Assembly (NCBI GenBank): GCA_027352645.1
Contig: DAIEIL010000020.1
Location: forward strand, 1 to 7,991
Direction of reading: 5' to 3'
DNA: 7,991 nucleotides
From: Rhodobiaceae bacterium
GTDB taxonomy: Bacteria > Pseudomonadota > Alphaproteobacteria > Parvibaculales > Parvibaculaceae
The translations under genes and the position numbers were made by a program. The stretch's first letter is position 1, and every line of letters starts with the position of its first letter. A model generated the notes under the pieces. It ran no database searches. It saw only the letters and a list, made by a program, of their open reading frames with translations, and was not told the origin of the DNA. This document shows positions 1 to 6,313 of this stretch, piece after piece.

Positions 1-455
1 TTGCGGCAAGCGGAAATTTCACACCCGTCGCGGCTACCCCTGCAAGCCTAACATCCGGCCAGACGCACATCGTCATCAACTGGGACTACCTCAACCTTGC
101 CCAGATGAAGAAGGCGGGCGGCCTCGCCGACGTGGCGACGATCATTCCCGACGACGCTGCTCCCTTCGGCAACTACTATTGCCAGGCGCTCAGCGCATTT
201 GCGCCGCATCCGTCAGCGGCTCGTCTCTGGATGGAGTTCCTCTATTCAGATGAAGGCCAGCTTCTTTTCCTCGAGGGCTTTGCGCATCCGGTTCGCTTTG
301 CCGACCTGGTGAGTCGCAATGCGATCCCGGAGGCGCTCCTCGCCCAGTTGCCCTCCCCCGAATCCTACAAGTCCGTCCGCTTTCCGACCATCGAACAGAC
401 AACCAAAGCGCAGAAGACACTCGCTACGGAATGGGCCAAACAGGTCAGGACATGA
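1..455 (+). CDS. ABC transporter periplasmic solute-binding protein, C-terminal part (5' truncated)
   Basis: The frame is open from base 3 to the TGA at 453-455, giving about 150 residues with the N-terminus and any signal peptide outside the window. The visible part reads like the C-terminal lobe of a type 2 periplasmic binding protein of the polyamine/Fe3+/phosphonate families. It has an INWDYL segment, then PFGNYYCQALSAFAPHP, then a helix with AARLWMEFLYSDEGQLLFLEGFAHP, the usual 'end of the ligand-binding fold' pattern in these proteins. It would capture the ligand in the periplasm and deliver it to the two permeases encoded just downstream. The stop codon overlaps the next start (ATGA at 452-455), so the gene is the proximal visible member of the operon. 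The ligand-contacting residues of the N-terminal lobe are missing, so substrate cannot be guessed. Family role is confident from fold-like motifs and context; substrate is unknown. Confidence 0.85.
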   Translation, partial: AASGNFTPVAATPASLTSGQTHIVINWDYLNLAQMKKAGGLADVATIIPDDAAPFGNYYCQALSAFAPHPSAARLWMEFLYSDEGQLLFLEGFAHPVRFADLVSRNAIPEALLAQLPSPESYKSVRFPTIEQTTKAQKTLATEWAKQVRT

Positions 456-1312
456 GCGGAACGTCGATGCGGCGCTGGCGGCGTCGCGCTCTGCCCGTCA
501 TTTTCATCGGGCCATTGATCCTCTTTGTTTTGTCTTTCCTCATCCTGCCGGCGGGGCAGCTTCTTCTCTCCGCCTTCCGCGACGAGAGCGGCAATTTCAC
601 ACTCACCTACCTGGAAGGATTGGCCGATAGCAGCGCGGCTTTCGAAAACTCCATCCTTCTTTCTGGAGCGTCGGCGCTCCTCGGCACGGTTGTGGGCGGC
701 ATTACCGCCTACCTCGTCTGCGGCAGAGAGAACTCAGCGCGCTCCTTCGTCAGGGCGTTCAGCGCGGTCGCAGCCAACTTTGCAGGTGTGCCGCTGGCGT
801 TCGCCTTTGTCGCGACAGTCGGAAGTCTCGGCATGATCACCTTGTGGTTCAAACAGGCCGGACTCGACATCTATCGTCTCGGCTTCAGTCTTTACGGATT
901 GCCCGGCCTCGTTCTCGTCTATGCCTACTTCCAGATTCCGCTGATGCTGATCGTCATCACGCCTGCCGTCGAAGGCTTACGCAAAGAGTGGCGCGAGGCA
1001 GCCGAGGGGCTTGGCGCGACGCCACTCCAATATTGGCGCATGGTCGGCCTGCCAATCCTGATGCCCTCGCTCGCCTCCGCCTTCGTTCTTCTTTTCGGTA
1101 ACGCGTTCTCAGCCTATGCAACGCCCTACGCACTCACCTCGGGCGCGTTATCTCTTGTTCCCATCGAAATCAGCAATGTCCTTTCCGGCAATGTGATGCT
1201 CGCGCCGCAAGCTGGCGCGGCGCTTGCCCTCGGCATGATCGTCGTGATGGGCCTTGTCATGCTCTTCCACCAGTTGGCCTCGCGACGACTCAAACGATGG
1301 ACCGGCCGATGA
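452..1312 (+). CDS. ABC transporter inner-membrane permease (first of two)
   Basis: The product is 286 residues and an integral membrane subunit of a binding-protein-dependent importer. A basic N-terminus (MRRWRRRA) precedes a long hydrophobic first helix (residues about 15-38). A periplasmic loop follows, then further hydrophobic segments spread to the C-terminus, which ends with basic residues in the cytoplasm. The cytoplasmic EAA loop that docks on the ATPase is clear: E182-A-A, then G188, followed by an LP pair. I chose the ATG at 452 rather than the in-frame ATG at 431. The 452 start makes a 4-base ATGA overlap with the upstream stop and has AGGT/AGGA purine runs at 442-450, whereas 431 lies well inside the upstream gene. 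With the second permease it forms the translocation channel. Fold and role are secure; the substrate is not. Confidence 0.9.
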   Translation: MSGTSMRRWRRRALPVIFIGPLILFVLSFLILPAGQLLLSAFRDESGNFTLTYLEGLADSSAAFENSILLSGASALLGTVVGGITAYLVCGRENSARSFVRAFSAVAANFAGVPLAFAFVATVGSLGMITLWFKQAGLDIYRLGFSLYGLPGLVLVYAYFQIPLMLIVITPAVEGLRKEWREAAEGLGATPLQYWRMVGLPILMPSLASAFVLLFGNAFSAYATPYALTSGALSLVPIEISNVLSGNVMLAPQAGAALALGMIVVMGLVMLFHQLASRRLKRWTGR

Positions 1313-2069
1313 AGTTCGGACGCAAGATATTTCTTGGACTGGTGGGCCTCTATTTCGCCATTCCGCTCGTCGCAACGGGCGTCTTCAGCCTCTGGCAGGG
1401 AAGCAATCGCTACGGCTTCGACGGCTACACCGCACTCTTCAATCAGGACGAACTCTGGACGAGTCTTGCGCTCTCGTTCGAACTGGCCGTCGAGACCGTG
1501 CTTGCGAGCCTCGTCATTCTCGTGCCTGCCATATTCTGGATGCATCTGAGGCTGCCTCGCCTGAAAGCGGTCTTCGACGTGATCTCGGCGCTGCCCTTCG
1601 TCATTCCGCCGATCGTCCTGGTGGCCGGCATGTCGGCGCTCTACACGGGCCCTGAATGGCTCGTGTCGACGCCGCATTACCTCGTCATTCCCTATGTGGT
1701 CATGACGCTGCCCTATACCTACCGCACGCTCGATGTCGGCCTTGGCGCGCTGGATATCCGGACGCTGAGCGAGGCCGCGCAGAGCCTCGGCGCCGGATGG
1801 GGAACCCTGGTCTTCCGGGTTGTCCTGCCCAATCTCACGACGGCGCTTGTCGGCGCCGCACTCCTTACCGTCGCCATTGCGATGGGCGAATTCACTTTCG
1901 CCAACATCCTTCTCTTCAAAACCTTTGCCGTATTCATCGCCTTTATCGGCCAGAGCTACCCCACAGAAGCGGCGGCGCTGACATTGCTGAGCTTTCTCAT
2001 TACTTGGGCCGCCATGATGGGCGTGCTGCTTGGCGGGCGTGAACGTGCAGAAATAGGCGGAACACGTTG

Positions 2070-2070
<1 letters not shown>
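1309..2070 (+). CDS. ABC transporter inner-membrane permease (second of two)
   Basis: The product is 253 residues and the second channel subunit of the importer, of the CysW/PotC-like permease type. It has a short basic N-terminus (MKFGRK), a first hydrophobic helix (IFLGLVGLYFAIPLVATGVF) and several further membrane segments. The EAA loop is E155-A-A with G161 and a downstream LPN, the contact site for the ATPase. The ATG at 1309 is preferred because it makes an ATGA overlap with the stop of the first permease. An in-frame ATG at 1297 would add four residues (MDRP) and cannot be excluded; neither has a strong ribosome binding site, which suggests translation coupled to the upstream gene. The stop at 2068-2070 overlaps the ATPase start. 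The two permeases are different proteins, as expected for a heterodimeric channel. Confidence 0.88.
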
Positions 2071-3148
<1,078 letters not shown>

Positions 3149-3152
<4 letters not shown>

Positions 3153-3204
3153 GCGGCTCATCGCGCGCGATGGCGCGCAGCGGAAAACGCATGGTGTGCG
3201 TCCG
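3149..3204 (+). other. cluster of three small stem-loops after the transporter operon
   Basis: Three inverted repeats follow one another directly after the ATPase gene. ATGAG/CTCAT (3149-3153/3157-3161, loop CGG) includes the stop codon. GCGCGC/GCGCGC (3163-3168/3173-3178) has a GATG loop. ACGCA/TGCGT (3187-3191/3197-3201) has an outer CGG/CCG pair. None is followed by a T-run, so they are not classical intrinsic terminators. They could protect the 3' end of the transporter mRNA, or act with Rho. The repeats are visible directly; the function is inference. Confidence 0.35.
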
Positions 3205-3256
3205 ACAGGCTGAAGCGGACCACTCCAAGCCAAGCAGAGAGAAAGCACGGACGTCA

Positions 3257-3277
3257 CGGAAATGACGATCATTTCCG
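3257..3277. repeat. perfect 9-bp inverted repeat in the convergent intergenic region
   Basis: CGGAAATGA (3257-3265), a 3-base spacer CGA, and TCATTTCCG (3269-3277) form a perfect hairpin. It lies between the + strand transporter operon and the minus-strand tRNA gene, where transcripts from both sides must end. No T-run follows immediately on either strand, so termination is not proved. A protein-binding palindrome is the alternative. Confidence 0.5.
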
Positions 3278-3302
3278 GAGGCGGCCATGGGTCTCAATTT
3301 TT
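3278..3302 (+). terminator. weak candidate intrinsic terminator for the transporter operon
   Basis: GAGGC (3278-3282) can pair with GTCTC (3291-3295), with one G-U pair and an 8-base loop. AATTTTT follows at 3296-3302. The stem is short and weak, but it is the only place after the operon where a stem is followed directly by a T-run, and the perfect 9-bp hairpin sits immediately upstream. Confidence 0.3.
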
Positions 3303-3314
3303 CTTGGGAAGATT

Positions 3315-3390
<76 letters not shown>

Positions 3391-3435
3391 GCCGTATGGT
3401 GCGGGAGAGATTGGGCTCCCCCGCAGCGGTGGCGG

Positions 3436-3464
3436 AACTTAGGGCGCGTTCTCGTCAGGATCAA
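3436..3464 (-). promoter_or_regulatory. possible sigma-70 promoter for tRNA-Ala
   Basis: On the minus strand TTGATC (3464-3459) and TAAGTT (3441-3436) are separated by exactly 17 bases, and the mature tRNA starts about 45 bases further on. The -35 matches TTGACA in four positions but the -10 matches TATAAT in only three, so this is a weak prediction. The tRNA could also be read from the FYDLN-acid gene upstream. Confidence 0.3.
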
Positions 3465-3512
3465 GCATAAAGATTGACCCAAAGCGATGACGCCCCAGCG
3501 CCGCCTTGTTTT

Positions 3513-3902
3513 TTATTCGTCGTCCTCGCCGACGCCGCGGATGATGCCCGAAACGTCGTCTTCCTCGTCCTCATCGTCAGGCAGGAAGGCGTCGTCTTCG
3601 GCAGCGTCCTCGATCTCCTCGCCGATATCCTCAAGGATATCGTCGCCCAGATCCTCGGCGGCCAGCTCCTCGTCGCGCATCGCATCCAGCGAGACGTTAT
3701 CGTCGTCATCCGCGACGACAACAGGGCGCGGCGCCTTTTCCTTCGGCTTTTCGACCGGTTTCACGCGCTTCGCCTTCGCGCCCGAATCCGGCACGAATTC
3801 ATGTTTGCACTTGGGGCAAACGGCGGGGCTCTTAGTTAGATCGTAAAACTTCGCGCCGCAGCTCGGGCAATCGCGCTTCGTTCCCAACTCCGGTTTCGAC
3901 AA
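3513..3902 (-). CDS. FYDLN-acid family (TIGR02300) protein: zinc ribbon plus acidic tail
   Basis: The product is 129 residues of unknown function, from a family conserved in alphaproteobacteria. The N-terminus carries KPELGTKR and a four-cysteine zinc ribbon (C12-x2-C15 and C29-x2-C32) with the family motif between the pairs, here FYDLT rather than FYDLN. Residues 43-59 form a Lys/Arg/Pro linker, and residues 65-129 are strongly acidic (33 Asp/Glu of 65) and probably disordered. There is no signal peptide or membrane segment, so it should be cytoplasmic. The start is TTG at 3902-3900: it gives the usual family N-terminus and has GAGGAG eight bases upstream, while the nearest upstream in-frame ATG is unavailable. 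The gene diverges from aroA and points toward tRNA-Ala. A nucleic-acid, ribosome or RNA-polymerase contact is conceivable from ribbon plus acidic tail, but that is only inference. Confidence 0.93.
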   Translation of the reverse strand: MSKPELGTKRDCPSCGAKFYDLTKSPAVCPKCKHEFVPDSGAKAKRVKPVEKPKEKAPRPVVVADDDDNVSLDAMRDEELAAEDLGDDILEDIGEEIEDAAEDDAFLPDDEDEEDDVSGIIRGVGEDDE

Positions 3903-3910
3903 GTTTTAAT

Positions 3911-3916
3911 CTCCTC
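3911..3916 (-). promoter_or_regulatory. ribosome binding site deciding the TTG start of the FYDLN-acid gene
   Basis: The minus strand reads GAGGAG, then ATTAAAAC, then TTG. The strong Shine-Dalgarno match at 8-base spacing supports TTG as start. The ATG just upstream of it (in ATGCCGCGAGGAG) runs into a TAA within five codons. Confidence 0.75.
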
Positions 3917-4096
3917 GCGGCATCGGCGCCTTGCGGCCCGCTTCGCCAAGTCCTCCCCCACCTTTTCGGTGGAGGTCTGCCCAACGGATTTTCCCATTGC
4001 CACGTTAAACCGCTCCTGTCAAAACCTATTCGCGTACGCCACGCTGCGTTCGCCTGGTTCCCGCGTCGCGCCGGAACGTCCTTTCCGGAAGACCCC

Positions 4097-4102
4097 AAGG
4101 GA
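4097..4102 (+). promoter_or_regulatory. Shine-Dalgarno-like AAGGGA before aroA
   Basis: AAGGGA ends one base before the ATG at 4104, which is too close. It lies seven bases before the in-frame GTG at 4110, a normal spacing. This makes GTG 4110 a serious alternative start. Confidence 0.4.
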
Positions 4103-4103
4103 T

Positions 4104-5480
4104 ATGACCGTGGCCCATCCGTCCCAAAGCTCCACATCAAGCCTTTCCGCAGAGCCCTCTCACGCGCTCACGGGCCATTTGCGCGTGCCCGGCGACAAGT
4201 CGATTTCCCACCGCGCGCTCATTTTCGGCGCCCTGACGGTCGGGGAAACGAAGATCACCGGCCTTCTGGAAGGCGAGGACGTGCTGGCGACCGCCGAGAC
4301 CATGCGCCGCCTCGGCGCCGACGTGACGCGGACCGGAGAAGGCGCCTGGACCGTCCGTGGCGTGGGCGTCGGAGCCTTGCGCGAACCCGCCCAGCCACTC
4401 GATTTCGGCAATTCGGGCACCGGCGCGCGACTCATCATGGGCCTCGTGGCCGGTCATCCGATCACGGCGACCTTCATCGGCGACGCCTCGCTCTCGCGCC
4501 GGCCCATGGGCCGCGTCATCACGCCGCTGAGCCAGATGGGCGCCGTTTTCCATGCCCGCGAGGGCGGAAGACTGCCCCTGACGCTTACAGGAGCACGCGA
4601 AGCCCTTCCCATCGCCTATCGCTCGCCCGTCGCCTCGGCGCAGGTCAAATCGGCCGTGTTGCTGGCCGGCCTCAATGCGCGGGGCGTTACCACGGTGATC
4701 GAACCCGTCCCGACCCGCGACCACACGGAGCGGATGCTCAGGGCCTTCGGCGCTCATGTCGAGACCGAGACGCTGCCCGACGGCGCGCTCGCCATCCACC
4801 TGACCGGCCAGCCCGAGCTTCATCCCTGCCCGATCGTCGTGCCGGGCGATCCCTCATCGGCCGCCTTCCCGGTCGTTGCCGCGCTCATCGTGCCGGGCTC
4901 GGAGATCGTGGTCGAAGGCATCACGCTCAATCCGCATCGCGCCGGGCTCTACACGACGCTCATCGAGATGGGCGGCGACATCGAGGTCATGAACCAGCGC
5001 GAGGAAGGCGGCGAGCCCGTCGCCGATCTGCGCGTCCGGGCGAGCCAGCTCCACGGCATCGAAGTGCCGCCGGAACGCGCCGCCTCCATGATCGACGAAT
5101 ATCCGGTGCTTGCCATTGCGGCATCTTTCGCATCCGGCCAGACGGTCATGCGCGGCATCCACGAACTGCGCGTCAAGGAAAGCGACCGCATCGCCGCGAC
5201 GGCGGCGGGCTTGCGGCTCAACGGCGTCAAGGTCCATGAGACCGAGGATTCGATGACGGTCGAGGGGCGCGATTCCCATGTCGATGGCGGCGGCCACGTC
5301 GTCACCCATATGGACCACAGGATTGCCATGTCCTTCCTGGTCATGGGGCTCGCCGCGCACAAGCCCGTTACGGTCGACGACGCCTCGATGATCGCAACGA
5401 GCTTCCCGAACTTCATCCCGCTGATGCGCGAACTCGGCGCGAGCTTCGTGGGCCCACAGCCAATGAGCGGGGCCCAGTGA
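4104..5480 (+). CDS. aroA: 5-enolpyruvylshikimate-3-phosphate synthase (EPSP synthase), class II-like
   Basis: This is the sixth step of the shikimate pathway: it joins phosphoenolpyruvate to shikimate-3-phosphate on the way to chorismate, in the cytoplasm. Numbered from ATG 4104, the product is 458 residues, close to the 455 of the Agrobacterium CP4 enzyme, which it resembles along its length. Visible landmarks are PGDKSISHR with catalytic K32, the PEP loop GNSGTGAR (103-109), GDASLSRRPMGR, SAQVKSAVLLAGLN, RDHTE, MIDEYP with D331, LRVKESDR with E359 and DHRIAMSF. The loop residue matching CP4 Ala100 is G105, as in ordinary glyphosate-sensitive enzymes, and the class II NPTR motif is NPHR here. 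The start may be GTG 4110 (456 residues), which fits AAGGGA better; the ATG at 3969 is too far upstream. The stop overlaps the cmk start by four bases, so the two are cotranscribed. Confidence 0.96.
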   Translation: MTVAHPSQSSTSSLSAEPSHALTGHLRVPGDKSISHRALIFGALTVGETKITGLLEGEDVLATAETMRRLGADVTRTGEGAWTVRGVGVGALREPAQPLDFGNSGTGARLIMGLVAGHPITATFIGDASLSRRPMGRVITPLSQMGAVFHAREGGRLPLTLTGAREALPIAYRSPVASAQVKSAVLLAGLNARGVTTVIEPVPTRDHTERMLRAFGAHVETETLPDGALAIHLTGQPELHPCPIVVPGDPSSAAFPVVAALIVPGSEIVVEGITLNPHRAGLYTTLIEMGGDIEVMNQREEGGEPVADLRVRASQLHGIEVPPERAASMIDEYPVLAIAASFASGQTVMRGIHELRVKESDRIAATAAGLRLNGVKVHETEDSMTVEGRDSHVDGGGHVVTHMDHRIAMSFLVMGLAAHKPVTVDDASMIATSFPNFIPLMRELGASFVGPQPMSGAQ

Positions 5481-6118
5481 GCTTCGTCGTCGCGATCGAC
5501 GGTCCCGCAGCCTCCGGCAAGGGGACGCTGGCGCGAAGGCTCGCCCGGCATTACGGCTTCGCCTATCTCGACACCGGATCGCTCTATCGCGCGGTGGGGC
5601 AGGCGGTGCGGGACGCAGGCGGCGACCCCGCCGACGAGAAGGCGGCGCTCGCCGCCGCCCGGGCGCTCGACATTTCCCGGATCGACGAAAAGGCAATCCG
5701 GACGCGGGAAGCGGGCGAAGCCGCCTCGCTTGTAGCCGTCATGGCCTCCGTTCGGGCCGCCATTCTCGATTTCCAGCGCGATTTCGCCGAAAATCCGCCC
5801 GGCGGCCAGAATGGCGCCGTCCTCGACGGGCGGGACATCGGCACGGTCGTGTGTCCCGACGCCAACGTGAAACTTTTCGTGACCGCCAGTCCCGAGGTGC
5901 GGGCCCATAGGCGCTGGCTTGAACTCAAGGACTCGGGGTCGACGGCCTCTGAGGCACAAGTCCTTGAAGATACGAAGGAAAGAGACGCGCGGGATGCCGG
6001 CCGGGCCGCGAGCCCGATGCGCCAGGCCCCCGACGCGCACTTGCTCGACACCACCAATTTGAGTATAGAAGCGGCGTTCGGCGAAGCCGTCCGGATCATC
6101 GACAAGTCAATGAGTTAA
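5477..6118 (+). CDS. cmk: cytidylate kinase (CMP/dCMP kinase)
   Basis: The product is 213 residues and transfers phosphate from ATP to CMP or dCMP, supplying CDP/dCDP for RNA, DNA and CDP-lipid synthesis in the cytoplasm. The P-loop is GPAASGKGT (9-17), followed by ARHYGFAYLDTGSLYR, which carries the conserved D-T-G-x-x-Y-R of bacterial CMP kinases. DGRDIGT (117-123) is the conserved nucleotide-binding segment, and ERDARDAGRAASPMRQAPDA is the lid region with its arginines. Length is typical of the compact alphaproteobacterial form. Translation starts at GTG 5477, giving a GTGA overlap with the aroA stop. The only nearby purine run is GCGGGG, so translation is probably coupled to aroA. Gene order cmk then rpsA is the same as in E. 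coli. Identification is secure. Confidence 0.97.
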   Translation: MSFVVAIDGPAASGKGTLARRLARHYGFAYLDTGSLYRAVGQAVRDAGGDPADEKAALAAARALDISRIDEKAIRTREAGEAASLVAVMASVRAAILDFQRDFAENPPGGQNGAVLDGRDIGTVVCPDANVKLFVTASPEVRAHRRWLELKDSGSTASEAQVLEDTKERDARDAGRAASPMRQAPDAHLLDTTNLSIEAAFGEAVRIIDKSMS

Positions 6119-6149
6119 GCGCGCTATCCGCATTTGCGGGGCGGGTTTG

Positions 6150-6160
6150 CACATTGGCTA
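6150..6160 (+). repeat. 11-base direct repeat of the rpsA start region (second copy 6310-6320)
   Basis: CACATTGGCTA occurs here and again, exactly, at 6310-6320, where it spans the rpsA start codon TTG and second codon GCT. The flanks differ. From the first copy the frame TTG GCT continues for 18 codons to TAA at 6208-6210 (MAIRRFRGGCRRNYFCNL). There is no clear ribosome binding site before this copy. Confidence 0.6.
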
Positions 6161-6298
6161 TTCGGCGTTTCCGCGGCGGCTGCCGGCGAAACTATTTTTG
6201 CAACCTCTAACCCCTGCCCAAATCCACATGCTCCCGGGCGCTCACGACCCAGGGGGAAGACCGCCGGACACAACCGTCGGCCGGATAAAGCACCGATC

Positions 6299-6303
6299 AG
6301 GAG
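6299..6303 (+). promoter_or_regulatory. ribosome binding site of rpsA
   Basis: AGGAG lies ten bases before TTG 6314. It supports TTG as the true start; the first in-frame ATG (6389) would remove 25 residues, including the conserved TRDDFAALLEES segment. Confidence 0.75.
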
Positions 6304-6313
6304 ACTGAACACA

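Larger units (their letters stand above)
3903..4103. promoter_or_regulatory. divergent intergenic region between the FYDLN-acid gene and aroA
   Basis: About 200 bases without a convincing gene, from which both neighbours are transcribed outward. On the minus strand there is a perfect TTGACA (4022-4017), but no good -10 hexamer at 16-18 bases. A hairpin is possible at 3952-3975, CCTCC(CCC)ACC against GGTGGAGG with loop TTTTC. The aroA frame stays open upstream to an ATG at 3969, but the extension has no family similarity I recognise and starts inside this hairpin. The promoters must lie here, but I cannot place them. Confidence 0.4.
6119..6313 (+). promoter_or_regulatory. cmk-rpsA intergenic region / rpsA mRNA leader
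   Basis: These 195 bases hold no recognised gene and no intrinsic terminator, so cmk transcripts may continue into rpsA. I could not find a good -35/-10 pair. Possible structure is visible. CCCCTG (6211-6216) can pair with CAGGGG (6250-6255), closing a 33-base loop. GCC(G)GAC (6263-6269) can pair with GTCGGC (6276-6281), a 6-bp hairpin with one bulged G, ending 17 bases before the ribosome binding site. In E. coli S1 represses its own mRNA through a structured leader; a similar role here is inference only. Confidence 0.45.

Noticed and set aside
3474..3846. + strand open frames opposite the FYDLN-acid gene (one serine-rich)
   Set aside because: The serine and valine runs are the complement of the GAC/GAG codons of the acidic tail, not a real protein.
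4017..4022. Perfect TTGACA on the minus strand upstream of the FYDLN-acid gene
   Set aside because: No acceptable -10 hexamer lies 16-18 bases downstream, so I do not call a promoter from one hexamer.
3969..4103. N-terminal extension of aroA from ATG 3969
   Set aside because: The extension would make the protein 503 residues, much longer than the family, and has no ribosome binding site or recognisable sequence.
4949..6040. 363-codon minus-strand open frame spanning aroA and cmk
   Set aside because: It crosses two well-identified + strand genes, has an Arg/Gly/Pro/Ser-rich low-information composition and no recognisable domain.
6128..6139. CCGC-ATTT-GCGG hairpin after cmk as a terminator
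   Set aside because: The stem is only four base pairs and is followed by GGCGGG rather than a T-run.
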